Source: Paraburkholderia caffeinitolerans (GTDB lineage: Bacteria > Pseudomonadota > Gammaproteobacteria > Burkholderiales > Burkholderiaceae). Taken from it: DNA of 64,000 nucleotides. Both the position numbers and the translations under genes were made by a program. This document shows positions 25,994 to 34,774 of this stretch, in pieces. Below the pieces are notes generated by a model, which had not been told where the DNA came from, did no database searches, and was given only the letters and a program-made list of their open reading frames with translations. Location of the stretch: positions 1 through 64,000 of the forward strand of contig NZ_CADIKL010000025.1 of NCBI RefSeq assembly GCF_902859945.1, written 5' to 3'. Each line of letters begins with the position of its first letter. The first letter of the stretch is position 1.

Positions 25994-28597
25994 ATGGCTG
26001 AAAACACGCCCCCGCTTCCGTTCGCTTCAAAGCCCGCTTCAAAGCCCGCATCAAAACCCGTCGCGCAGCCCTTCTCGCTCGACGTGATGCTCGAAAAGTA
26101 CGCCAAAGGCGACGAGCAGACCGCCGACGACATCTATCGCCGCGTCGCCCACGGCGTCGCGCAGGCCGAGCCGCCCGCGCTGCGCGCCGAAGTGGAAGCG
26201 CGCTTCGTCGACAACCTGCGTCACGGCGCGCTGGGCGCGGGCCGCATCATGAGCGCGGCGGGCGCCGGCATCGAGGCCACACTGATCAACTGCTTTGTGC
26301 AGCCGGTAGGCGACAGCATCCAGGGCACCGACGACGAAGGCCGCCCCGGCATCTACGTCGCGCTGCTGCAAGCCGCCGAAACCATGCGGCGCGGCGGCGG
26401 AGTCGGCTATAACTTTTCGGCGATCCGCCCGCGCGGCGCGCACGTCAAATCGACGGGTTCGAGCGCCTCCGGGCCGTGCAGCTACATCGACGTATTCGAC
26501 GCCTCGTGCCGCACCGTGGAAAGCGCGGGCTCGCGGCGCGGCGCGCAGATGGCCGTGCTCGACTGCGATCACCCCGACCTGCCCGAGTTCATCGAGGCCA
26601 AGCATTCGAAGGGGCGCTGGAACAACTTCAACGTCTCGGTGGCGGTCACGGACGCGTTCATGCGCGCCGTCGAAAACGACGAAATCTGGCCGCTCGTGCA
26701 CCGCGCCGAACCCTCGCCCGCGCTGCGCGCGGCGGGCGACCTCGAGCAGCGCGAAGACGGCCTGTGGGTCTACGCTGAAAAGCGCGCCCGCGCGCTGTGG
26801 GACACCATCATGCGCTCGACCTACGACATGGCCGAGCCCGGCGTGGTGTTCATCTCGCGCATGAACGAGGACAACAACCTGCGCGCGCTCGAAAGCATCC
26901 GCGCGACCAATCCGTGCGGCGAGCAGCCCCTGCCCGCTTATGGCTGCTGCAATCTCGGTCCGCTCGATCTCACGCGCTTCGTGCGCGAGCCATTCGCGCA
27001 ACTGCGCGGCGGCCAGCCCGCGTTCGACTGGGACGAGCTCGCGGCGCGCACCGCCACCCAGGTGCGCTTTCTCGACGACGTGCTCGACGTCACGCTCTGG
27101 CCGCTGCCCGAGCAGCAGGCGGAAGCCGCAGCCAAACGGCGCATCGGCGTGGGCTTCACGGGCCTCGGCGACACGCTCGTGATGCTCGGCATCCGCTACA
27201 ACACCGAGGCCGGCTGTGCGTTCGGCGCGCGCGTGGGCCGCACCATGCGCGACGCGGCGTATCGCGCGTCGGTGGCGCTCGCGCGCGAGCGCGGCGCGTT
27301 CCCGCTGTTCGACGCCAACACCTATCTCGCGGCCGGCACCTTCGCCTCGCGCCTGCCCGAGGACCTGCAAGCCGAGATCCGCGCACACGGCATCCGCAAC
27401 AGCCACCTGCTCTCGATCGCACCCACCGGCACGGTGAGCCTCGCGTTCTCCGACAACGTCTCGAACGGCATCGAGCCCGCGTTCTCGTGGACCTACCAGC
27501 GCACCCGCCGCATGGCCGACGGCAGCAACGAGACCTTCATGGTCGAAGACCACGCGTGGCGCGTCTATCGCGAACTCGGCGGGAACGTGGATGCCTTGCC
27601 CGACTATTTCGTGAACGCGCTGCAAATGAGCGCGCAGGAGCACGTGGCGATGATGGCGGCCGTGCAGCCGTTCGTGGATACCTCGATCTCGAAGACGGTG
27701 AACGTGCCCGCCGACTACCCGTTCGACGCGTTCGAAAACCTCTATCTCGACGCTTGGCGGCGCGGCCTCAAGGGCCTCGCCACGTATCGGCCCAACGAGA
27801 CGCTCGGCGCGGTGCTGCAGACGCTGCCCGCCACCGGCGACGCGCTCGACGACGTCCAGGGCGACGCCCTGCTCGACCCGCTGCGCGTGGCGATCGACCA
27901 TCGGCCCAAGGGCGAGCTGCCCGCCGTGATCGAGAAAATCGAATACCTCACGCAGACGGGCAAGGTCTCGCTCTACGTGGCCGTCTCGTTTCTCGAAGTG
28001 ACGGGCCAGGTGGGCGGCGAATCCATGACGATCGAGCGCCCCATCGAGTTCTTCATCCCCATCGGCCAACGCGACGAGTCGCAGCAATGGATCACGGCAA
28101 CGATGCGCTCGCTCTCGCTCGCGGCGCGCGGCGGCTTTGTCGCGCGCAATCTGCAGGACCTGCGCAAGGTGTCGTGGGACCGCGGCCAGGTGCGCTACGG
28201 GCAGACGCAGCGGCTCGACGGCAAGCGCACGCCGCTGTGGCACGACTCCGAGGTCGCGGCGATCGCCTATGCGATCCAGCAGATCCTGCACCGGCGCGGC
28301 TTTCTGGACGCCGAAGGGCGCCAGGTGCCGTCGCGGCTGCTCGCGCAGCGGCGCGCCGAAGCGGCGGCGTTCTCGAACGCCTCAGCGGCATCCGCCGGAG
28401 TCGACGATGCCGATGCCGCGGCACGCGCCGGCGACCAGGTGCTGGACGGCCCCAACGCGCTGCCCGCCGATGCGGCGCTCGCCGCGCCTCACGCGATGCT
28501 CGGCCGCAAATGCGGTTCGTGCGGCGCGAACGCGGTAATCCGGCGCGATGGCTGCGACTTCTGCACCGCATGCGGGGAAATCGGCAGCTGCGGTTAA
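25994..28597 (+). CDS. Adenosylcobalamin-dependent (class II) ribonucleotide reductase
   Basis: 867 residues from the ATG at 25994. It reduces ribonucleotides to deoxyribonucleotides with a B12-derived radical and needs neither oxygen nor a small subunit. The N-terminal tail contains a short tandem SKPASKPASKPV run. The catalytic core has CFVQP (first redox cysteine), RRGGGVGYNFS, NPCGEQPLPAYGCCNLG (radical cysteine and glutamate, near 306-320) and PTGTVSLAFSDNVSNGIEPAFS. A C-terminal zinc-ribbon-like part (CGSCGANAV...CDFCTACGEIGSCG) probably carries the shuttle cysteines. No cobalamin riboswitch is seen upstream. A terminator follows. Confidence 0.94.
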   Translation: MAENTPPLPFASKPASKPASKPVAQPFSLDVMLEKYAKGDEQTADDIYRRVAHGVAQAEPPALRAEVEARFVDNLRHGALGAGRIMSAAGAGIEATLINCFVQPVGDSIQGTDDEGRPGIYVALLQAAETMRRGGGVGYNFSAIRPRGAHVKSTGSSASGPCSYIDVFDASCRTVESAGSRRGAQMAVLDCDHPDLPEFIEAKHSKGRWNNFNVSVAVTDAFMRAVENDEIWPLVHRAEPSPALRAAGDLEQREDGLWVYAEKRARALWDTIMRSTYDMAEPGVVFISRMNEDNNLRALESIRATNPCGEQPLPAYGCCNLGPLDLTRFVREPFAQLRGGQPAFDWDELAARTATQVRFLDDVLDVTLWPLPEQQAEAAAKRRIGVGFTGLGDTLVMLGIRYNTEAGCAFGARVGRTMRDAAYRASVALARERGAFPLFDANTYLAAGTFASRLPEDLQAEIRAHGIRNSHLLSIAPTGTVSLAFSDNVSNGIEPAFSWTYQRTRRMADGSNETFMVEDHAWRVYRELGGNVDALPDYFVNALQMSAQEHVAMMAAVQPFVDTSISKTVNVPADYPFDAFENLYLDAWRRGLKGLATYRPNETLGAVLQTLPATGDALDDVQGDALLDPLRVAIDHRPKGELPAVIEKIEYLTQTGKVSLYVAVSFLEVTGQVGGESMTIERPIEFFIPIGQRDESQQWITATMRSLSLAARGGFVARNLQDLRKVSWDRGQVRYGQTQRLDGKRTPLWHDSEVAAIAYAIQQILHRRGFLDAEGRQVPSRLLAQRRAEAAAFSNASAASAGVDDADAAARAGDQVLDGPNALPADAALAAPHAMLGRKCGSCGANAVIRRDGCDFCTACGEIGSCG

Positions 28598-28618
28598 GCG
28601 GAAGTTGGGAGGAAGGTT

Positions 28619-28643
28619 CGGGGGATGATCGCTCCCCCGTTTT
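28619..28643 (+). terminator. Rho-independent terminator after the ribonucleotide reductase
   Basis: CGGGGGA pairs with TCCCCCG around a 7-base loop, followed by TTTT. It separates the reductase from the downstream GGDEF-EAL gene. Confidence 0.75.
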
Positions 28644-28715
28644 GATTGCCCGCGCGCGTTGAGCCGATCTGGTCTACTCTGTCGTTAAATCATATGAACC
28701 GATTCAGGAGACCAC

Positions 28716-30605
28716 GTGCTCACGTCCGCCCAGGGTGACTACGCCTGGACTATTGGCCTTGTGCGGCGCATTTACGTGCTCAGGGCCCTGGGCTATGCAA
28801 TGGGCATACTACCCATGCTGTTTCTGCTGCACCTGCAGCAGGCGAGCGCGTGGCTCCTTGCCGTGGTGCTGGCCGTCTGCCTGCTCTGGCCGCATCTCGC
28901 CTACCGGCTCGCGGGTACCGTCGTCGAAGATGCGCCGCGCAAAGAGCGGCGGAACCTGCTCATCGATTCGGCGTTCGGCGGCTGGCTCGTCGCCGCCGTG
29001 CATTTCGAGCCCGTCGCCACGATCGTCATCCTGCTGATGTTCTCGCTCGACAACATGGCGATCGGCGGGTGGGCGCTTTTCGTCTCTGGGGCGCTCGCCA
29101 GCGCGGCAGGGCTCGCAGCGGGCGTGGCCATCTTCGGCGTCGCCCTCTACCCCTTGAATGGGCAGAGTGCGCCGGCCTGGCTGCCCATCATCTTCATTTA
29201 TCCGCTGCTCTTCGCCAAAACGACTCATGACGTTTCGGTAAAGCTGCTCGACCGGTCGCACCGCATGCGCGAACTGAGCGAATGCGACAGCCTGACCGGG
29301 CTCTCGAACCGCGCGGCGGTGAGCGCAAGATTGCAGGCGTTGCTCGCCGCCCCGGGCCGCGACGGCGCATCGGTTCATGTGGTGTTCGTCGACCTCGATG
29401 CCTTCAAGACCGTCAACGATGCGCTCGGGCACGGCGTCGGCGATCGGTTGCTCGTGGAGGTCGCCACGCGTTTGCGCGCGTGCGCCCGGCCCGGCGACAT
29501 CGTCGGCCGCTACGGCGGCGACGAGTTCATCGTCGTGGCGCCCGGCGTGCGGGGTGAAGCCGCACGCTTCGATCTGCCCGACGCCGTGCTCGCGGCGATG
29601 GCCCGGCCCGTGCTAATCGACGGGCATGAACTCGTGGTGAGTGCGAGCGTGGGGGTCAGCGTGTTTCCGGCCGATGCGCGCGACGCCCAGACGCTGATTC
29701 CGTGCGCGGACATGGCGATGTACGCGGCCAAGAATCGAGGCCGCAACTGCTGGGAACGCTATCGGCCCGACATGCGCGCGGACGCCGATGCGAAGCTGAT
29801 TCTTTCGGCGCGCCTCAGAAAGGCGATCGAAGCCGGCGCCCTGCGGCTCCATTACCAGCCGCAAGTCGACATGCGCAGCGGCCGCGTGCTGGGCGTGGAA
29901 GCGCTCGTGCGCTGGTATGACGAGATTTACGGCGAGATCGCCCCGGCGGACTTCGTCCCGCTTGCGGAAAAGTCGGGATTCGTCGCCAAGCTCGGCGAGT
30001 GGGTGTTGCACGAGGCTTGCCGTCAATCCGCCGCGTGGCGGCGCATGGGCATTGCGCCTGAGCGCATCTCGATCAATCTGTCGCCGCTGCAGTTGCAGCG
30101 CGCGAATATTGTCGAGACGTTTCAGGCGACCTTGCGCGACACCGGCGTCGATCCAGCCGTGCTCGAACTCGAGGTCACAGAAACCGCGCTGATCCAGCAG
30201 CCCGAGATTGTCGTGCGCCGCCTGCACGAGTTGCGCCGCGCCGGCATCAGCGTGGCGATCGACGATTTCGGCATGGGCTACTCGAGCCTGAGCCAACTGC
30301 GCGCGCTGCCGGTCGATCGCATCAAGATCGACCGGGCATTCGTGCACAGGATCGAGGAAAACGACACCGCTGCGATCGTGAAAGCGATCGTCACACTGGC
30401 AAAAGCGCTCGAGCTATCGGTCATTGCGGAAGGCGTCGAGACGCTCGAGCAGCAGGAGTTTCTGCTGGCGCTCGGCTGCGTGGAAGCGCAAGGCTACCGT
30501 TTCAGCAAGCCGCTCGACGCCGAGCGCATCACCCGCCTGCTGGCCGACGGCGGGCCGCTGCCACCGCCATCGCACGCCACGCGCGATGACCAGGTGAGTG
30601 CGTGA
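28716..30605 (+). CDS. MASE2-GGDEF-EAL cyclic-di-GMP enzyme
   Basis: 629 residues from a GTG with CAGGAG upstream. The N-terminal MASE2 membrane domain (about 15-180, with LLWPHLAYRL and RRNLLIDSAFGGWLVAA) resembles the sensor of DgcC/AdrA. The GGDEF domain is intact (YGGDEF near 266) and has the RxxD product-inhibition site just before it (RPGD). The EAL domain is also complete: VEALVRW (about 395), SINLSPLQL, EVTETAL, IDDFGMGYSS, IKIDRAF and AEGVET. Both synthesis and hydrolysis of c-di-GMP are therefore possible. It stands alone between a terminator and a convergent LysR gene. Confidence 0.93.
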   Translation: MLTSAQGDYAWTIGLVRRIYVLRALGYAMGILPMLFLLHLQQASAWLLAVVLAVCLLWPHLAYRLAGTVVEDAPRKERRNLLIDSAFGGWLVAAVHFEPVATIVILLMFSLDNMAIGGWALFVSGALASAAGLAAGVAIFGVALYPLNGQSAPAWLPIIFIYPLLFAKTTHDVSVKLLDRSHRMRELSECDSLTGLSNRAAVSARLQALLAAPGRDGASVHVVFVDLDAFKTVNDALGHGVGDRLLVEVATRLRACARPGDIVGRYGGDEFIVVAPGVRGEAARFDLPDAVLAAMARPVLIDGHELVVSASVGVSVFPADARDAQTLIPCADMAMYAAKNRGRNCWERYRPDMRADADAKLILSARLRKAIEAGALRLHYQPQVDMRSGRVLGVEALVRWYDEIYGEIAPADFVPLAEKSGFVAKLGEWVLHEACRQSAAWRRMGIAPERISINLSPLQLQRANIVETFQATLRDTGVDPAVLELEVTETALIQQPEIVVRRLHELRRAGISVAIDDFGMGYSSLSQLRALPVDRIKIDRAFVHRIEENDTAAIVKAIVTLAKALELSVIAEGVETLEQQEFLLALGCVEAQGYRFSKPLDAERITRLLADGGPLPPPSHATRDDQVSA

Positions 30606-30624
30606 AGCGCACGCGCGTGACGGG

Positions 30625-31512
30625 CTAACCGCCCGACCCCTGCACCGCCAGATACTCCGAAAAACCCTGCACAATCGCGTTCGTCTCGCCCGTGCGCAAG
30701 AGCCTGAGCACCTGCGATTCATAAGGATTGCTTGCGAGTGGCCGAAACACCGCGCGCTCGCCGGCCATGTTGCCGAGCGCGGCGGGCACGAGCGCGATGC
30801 CCATGCCGAACTCCACCATCGTCACCACGGTCTGCCACAAGCGCGCCTCGTGGCGGATCTGCGGACTGAAGCCGGCCTCCACGCAGGTCGCGATGATCTG
30901 ATCGTGATAATGCGGCGACACCGAGCGCGGAAACAGAATGAACGGTTCGCGCGCGAGCGTGGCGAGTTCGATGCGCTTGCGCCGCGCGAAGCGGTGGCCC
31001 GCCGGCAGGCAGCACAGAAACGGCTCGGAAAATAGCGGCTTGGATTGCACCTCGGCGGGAAAGCGCCCCCAATGCGCGAAGCCCAGATCGATCTGCAAGC
31101 GCTGCAGCGCATGGACCTGCTCGATGGTGTTCATCTCGCGCAGCACCACCTCCACGGCGGGATGATCGGCTTCGAAGCGACGAACCGCCTCGGGCAGGCC
31201 ACGATACAGCATCGAGTTGACGAAGCCGATGCGCAGCCGCCCCGCGAGCCCATGCGCCGAGCGCGCCGCGATGCGCCTCACCTCGTCGGCCTGCTCCAGC
31301 AGCCGCCGCGCTTCTTCGAGCAGCACGTAGCCCGCGTTCGTAAGCGCGACCGCCTTGTTGGTGCGCTCCAGCAGTTGCACCCCCAGTTGCTCTTCGAACT
31401 TGCGGATGTCGAAGCTCAGCGCGGGCTGCGAGATGAAGAGCCGCCGCGCCGCGCGGCCGAAGTGCAGTTCCTCGGCCACAGCCACGAAATAGCGCAATTG
31501 CTTGAGTTCCAT
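30625..31512 (-). CDS. LysR-family regulator of the acyl-CoA/CoA-transferase genes
   Basis: 295 residues. The N-terminal winged helix-turn-helix is typical (LKQLRYFVAVAEELHFGRAARRLFISQPALSFDIRKFEEQLG), followed by the substrate-binding domain of the CatR/BenM-like type (LRIGFVNSMLYRGLPEAVRRF). GGAGACACCGGA precedes the ATG. It is divergent from the acyl-CoA dehydrogenase gene, and the gap contains an inverted repeat with LysR-type T-N11-A geometry (31537-31555). It most likely activates the downstream three-gene unit in response to the imported acid or its CoA ester. Confidence 0.92.
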   Translation of the reverse strand: MELKQLRYFVAVAEELHFGRAARRLFISQPALSFDIRKFEEQLGVQLLERTNKAVALTNAGYVLLEEARRLLEQADEVRRIAARSAHGLAGRLRIGFVNSMLYRGLPEAVRRFEADHPAVEVVLREMNTIEQVHALQRLQIDLGFAHWGRFPAEVQSKPLFSEPFLCCLPAGHRFARRKRIELATLAREPFILFPRSVSPHYHDQIIATCVEAGFSPQIRHEARLWQTVVTMVEFGMGIALVPAALGNMAGERAVFRPLASNPYESQVLRLLRTGETNAIVQGFSEYLAVQGSGG

Positions 31513-31536
31513 TCCGGTGTCTCCGCGTGCCTTGAT

Positions 31537-31555
31537 CGATAGATGCTGCTTATCG
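31537..31555. promoter_or_regulatory. LysR-type binding site (T-N11-A)
   Basis: CGATA-N9-TATCG forms a dyad containing T-N11-A, 25 bases upstream of the divergent lysR ATG and 108 bases upstream of the acyl-CoA dehydrogenase ATG. Position and symmetry fit the recognition half of a LysR promoter region. Confidence 0.55.
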
Positions 31556-31662
31556 TACAGGACATCGTTTGTATTGGACCGTTATCGTTGCGCTGCCTAA
31601 GCTTGCTTTCCAATACGACGCCCGATGAGCGCCGGTCCGAACAAACTTCTGGAGACACCCCG

Positions 31663-33423
31663 ATGAGCGATCTTCCCGCCGTCGCCGCGCAGGCCGACGG
31701 CTCGGCCAATATTCCCGACAGTCGCGGCATCAACTTCTTCACGAGCGATCCCGGTCTGGCCCCGCTGCTGCGCAGCTATCTCGGCGATGCGGCCTACGCC
31801 GCCATCGAGCCCCAACTCGTCGCGCTCGGCCAGCGCGCCTCCGACGAACTCGATGCGCTGGCGCTCGTCGCCGACCATAATCCGCCCACGCTGAAGCAGC
31901 GCACGCGTCGCGGCGAGCCTATCCAGAGCATCGAGAAGCACCCCGACTACGTCGCGCTCGAACGCGTCGCTTACGCCGACCTCGGCCTCGCGGCGATGAG
32001 CCATCGCGACAACGCGCCCGCGCCGCTCGTCAAATACGCGCTCACCTATCTGTTCGTGCAGGCCGAATTCGGCCTGTGCTGCCCCGTGAGCATGACCGAC
32101 TCGCTCACGCGCACGCTGCGCCGCTTCGGCTCGCCCGAACTCATCGCGCGCTATCTGCCAATGCTCGCCTCGCAGGACTTCGACACGCTCTATCAGGGCG
32201 CGATGTTCATGACCGAGCAGGCCGCGGGCTCGGACGTCGCGCGCATCGCCACGCGCGCAACGAAGGAGCGCGGCGCGAACGGCGAAGACGTCTGGCGCCT
32301 GCACGGCGACAAGTGGTTCTGCTCGAACGCCGACGCCGATCTCGCGATGGTGCTCGCGCGTGCCGAAGACGCGCCCCCGGGCATCAAGGGCCTCGCCCTC
32401 TTCCTGCTGCCGAAGAAGCTGCCCGACGGCACGCGCAACAGCTACCGCATCGTGCGCCTGAAGGACAAACTCGGCAGCCGCTCGATGGCGAGCGGCGAGA
32501 TCGTGCTCGAAGGCGCGCAGGCGTATCTGATCGGCGAAGTGGGCCGCGGCTTTCATCAAATGGCGGACATGATCAACATGTCGCGTCTGTCGAACGGCGT
32601 GCGCGCGGCGGGCCTCATGCGCCGCGCACTGACCGAGGCGCTGCACGTGGCGCGCCACCGCGAAGCGTTCGGCCGCAAGCTGATCGAGATGCCGCTGATG
32701 CAGCGCCAGTTGCTCAAGATGATGCTGCCCGCCGAGCAGGCGCGCACGATGTTCATGCAGATCGCCACGCTGCTCGCGCGCGCCGACCACGGCGACGAAC
32801 TCGCCGCGAAGTGCGTGCGCATCCTCACGCCGCTCGTCAAATTCCGCGCCTGCCGCGACGCGCGCCGCGTGACCGGCGACGCCATGGAAGTGCGCGGCGG
32901 AGTGGGCTATATCGAGGAATGGAGCGACCCGCGCCTCGTGCGCGACGCGCATCTGGGCTCGATCTGGGAAGGCACGAGCAACATCGTCGCGCTAGACGTC
33001 GCGCGCGCGGCCAAACGCGAAGGCGCGCTCGATGCGCTCGCGCGCTACGTGCGCGCTCAGCTTGCGGAAGCGGGCCTGCCCGAGGCGAGCGCGGGGCTGC
33101 TGCGCGCCGCCTTCGAACGCGCGGGCGCGGCGCTCGACAGCGTGGCCGAGTGCGGCCGCGACGAATCGGTGCGCCAGGCCGCGAGCGCGCTCTATCACGC
33201 CACCACGGCCGCATTCATGGCGTGCGAGGCCGCGCAAATCTCGCGCGGCGCGCAGGACTACCGGCGTCTCGCGCTCGCGCACCTGATCGTGCGTCACAAG
33301 CTGCTGCCGCGCGATCCGCTTGCACTCGACGAACGCGACGCGAGCGCTGCGCAACTGCGCGCACTCGTCGATGAACACCCGCTGCCGCTCGCCGATGCGA
33401 TGCAGTTGCTGCCCGCACAGTGA
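31663..33423 (+). CDS. Acyl-CoA dehydrogenase, large form
   Basis: 586 residues from the ATG at 31663, with TGGAGA upstream; the frame extends back toward lysR but that part is leader. It is a flavin-dependent acyl-CoA dehydrogenase of the larger, AidB-like group. The substrate and FAD-binding strand AMFMTEQAAGSDVARI is present, as are GEVGRGFHQMADMINMSRLSNGVRAAG, the R-E-A-F-G-R-K helix, and a C-terminal GGVGYIEEWSDPRLVRDAHLGSIWEGTS. Followed 10 bases later by a CoA-transferase. Together they suggest activation and desaturation of an imported carboxylic acid; which one is unknown. Confidence 0.9.
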   Translation: MSDLPAVAAQADGSANIPDSRGINFFTSDPGLAPLLRSYLGDAAYAAIEPQLVALGQRASDELDALALVADHNPPTLKQRTRRGEPIQSIEKHPDYVALERVAYADLGLAAMSHRDNAPAPLVKYALTYLFVQAEFGLCCPVSMTDSLTRTLRRFGSPELIARYLPMLASQDFDTLYQGAMFMTEQAAGSDVARIATRATKERGANGEDVWRLHGDKWFCSNADADLAMVLARAEDAPPGIKGLALFLLPKKLPDGTRNSYRIVRLKDKLGSRSMASGEIVLEGAQAYLIGEVGRGFHQMADMINMSRLSNGVRAAGLMRRALTEALHVARHREAFGRKLIEMPLMQRQLLKMMLPAEQARTMFMQIATLLARADHGDELAAKCVRILTPLVKFRACRDARRVTGDAMEVRGGVGYIEEWSDPRLVRDAHLGSIWEGTSNIVALDVARAAKREGALDALARYVRAQLAEAGLPEASAGLLRAAFERAGAALDSVAECGRDESVRQAASALYHATTAAFMACEAAQISRGAQDYRRLALAHLIVRHKLLPRDPLALDERDASAAQLRALVDEHPLPLADAMQLLPAQ

Positions 33424-33433
33424 GGCCTGCACG

Positions 33434-34654
33434 ATGAACATTCATCAGATATCCGAATCATCTACATCGAGCAAGGTCAACGGCGCACTGCACGGCCTGC
33501 GCGTGATCGACCTGAGCCGCGTGCTGGGCGGTCCGTACTGCACCCAGGCGCTCGCGGACCATGGCGCCGAAGTCATCAAGCTCGAACCGCCCGACGGCGA
33601 CGAAACGCGCGGCTGGGGCCCGCCCTTTCTCGACGAGACCGCCTGGTACTACATGGGCGTGAACCGCAACAAACAGGGCATTGCCGTGGACCTGTCGCGC
33701 GACGAAGGCCGCGCGATTCTCTGGCAACTGCTCGAAAACGCCGACGTGCTCGTCGAGAATTTCAAGCCCGGTACGCTCGCGCGCTGGGGCATGGATTACG
33801 AACGCGATCTCAAGCCGCGCTTTCCGCGCCTGATTCATTGCGCGATCTCCGGCTTCGGCCCGGACGGCCCGCTCGGCGGCCTGCCCGGCTACGACGCCGT
33901 GATCCAGGCGATGGCCGGCCTCATGAGCGTGAACGGCGAAAGCGACGGGCCCGCACTGCGCATCGGCCTGCCCATCGTCGACATGGTGACGGGCCTGAAC
34001 GCGCTCGCCGGCATCCTGCTCGCGCTCGCAGAGCGCGAAAAAAGCGGCCAGGGCCAGTCGGTCGACATCGCGCTCTACGATTGCGGCGTCTCGCTGCTGC
34101 ATCCGCATCTGCCGAACTACTTCGGCAACGGGCGCACGCCGCAGCGCAGCGGCAACGCGCATCCGAACATCGCGCCCTACGACAGCTACGCGACCGGCAC
34201 CGCGCCCATCTTCCTCGCGGTGGGCAACGACCGCCAGTTCGCCAAGCTCTGCGCGCACCTCGAGATTCCCGATCTCGCCGACGACCCGCGCTTCGCCAAC
34301 AACCGCAGCCGCTGCGCGCATCGGCCCGAATTGAAGGCCGCGCTCGAAGCGCGGCTCGCACAGCACGCGTGCGAGCCGCTTGCGCGCGACCTGATATCCG
34401 CCGGCGTGCCGTGCGGCCCCGTGCAAACCGTCGACGCCGTGGCCGCGCATCCGCACACGCAGCATCGCCGCATGCTCGTGGAAATGGACGGCTATCGCGG
34501 CACCGGCGCGCCCGTCAAGCTCTCGCGCACGCCCGCCACCTATCGCACGCCGCCGCCCGCACTCGGCGGCGACACCCGTGCGGTGCTCGACGCGCTCGGC
34601 ATCGATGCCGCCACCCAGCAGAAGCTGTTCGATGCGGGAGTGGTGAAGGGATAA
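33434..34654 (+). CDS. CaiB/BaiF (class III) CoA-transferase
   Basis: 406 residues from the ATG at 33434, ten bases after the dehydrogenase stop. The class III fold is clear: GLRVIDLSRVLGGPYCTQALADHGAEVIKLE at the start, GVNRNKQGIAVDLSR, and the PGYDAVIQAMAGLM segment with the catalytic aspartate that forms the acyl-anhydride. The C-terminal part has GVPCGPVQTVDAV. It moves CoA between a carboxylic acid and a CoA donor such as succinyl-CoA. Part of the LysR-linked module with a dehydrogenase and an MHS permease. Confidence 0.93.
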   Translation: MNIHQISESSTSSKVNGALHGLRVIDLSRVLGGPYCTQALADHGAEVIKLEPPDGDETRGWGPPFLDETAWYYMGVNRNKQGIAVDLSRDEGRAILWQLLENADVLVENFKPGTLARWGMDYERDLKPRFPRLIHCAISGFGPDGPLGGLPGYDAVIQAMAGLMSVNGESDGPALRIGLPIVDMVTGLNALAGILLALAEREKSGQGQSVDIALYDCGVSLLHPHLPNYFGNGRTPQRSGNAHPNIAPYDSYATGTAPIFLAVGNDRQFAKLCAHLEIPDLADDPRFANNRSRCAHRPELKAALEARLAQHACEPLARDLISAGVPCGPVQTVDAVAAHPHTQHRRMLVEMDGYRGTGAPVKLSRTPATYRTPPPALGGDTRAVLDALGIDAATQQKLFDAGVVKG

Positions 34655-34661
34655 GGACGCG

Positions 34662-34694
34662 TTAATACACATTAACACGAATTAATACGCATTA
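34662..34694. repeat. Two 13-base direct repeats before the MHS permease
   Basis: TTAATACACATTA (34662-34674) and TTAATACGCATTA (34682-34694) differ at one base and start 20 bases apart, i.e. two helical turns. They sit 80-110 bases before the permease ATG, in an AT-rich patch that contrasts with the flanking genes. A regulator binding site is possible. Confidence 0.45.
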
Positions 34695-34774
34695 CGAAAC
34701 ATCACAAAGCATCGACGGACAGAAGACCGGCCCAAGCCGGCTCAACCGAACACTGCGTTGCACAGGAGACAAAC

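Noticed and set aside
26051..28291. 746-codon open frame opposite the ribonucleotide reductase
   Set aside because: Same shadow effect; composition is antisense-like and no ribosome site or motif is present.
34655..34700. Possible CRISPR-like short repeats
   Set aside because: Only two copies of 13 bases with a 7-base gap; no spacer pattern and no cas genes anywhere in the window.
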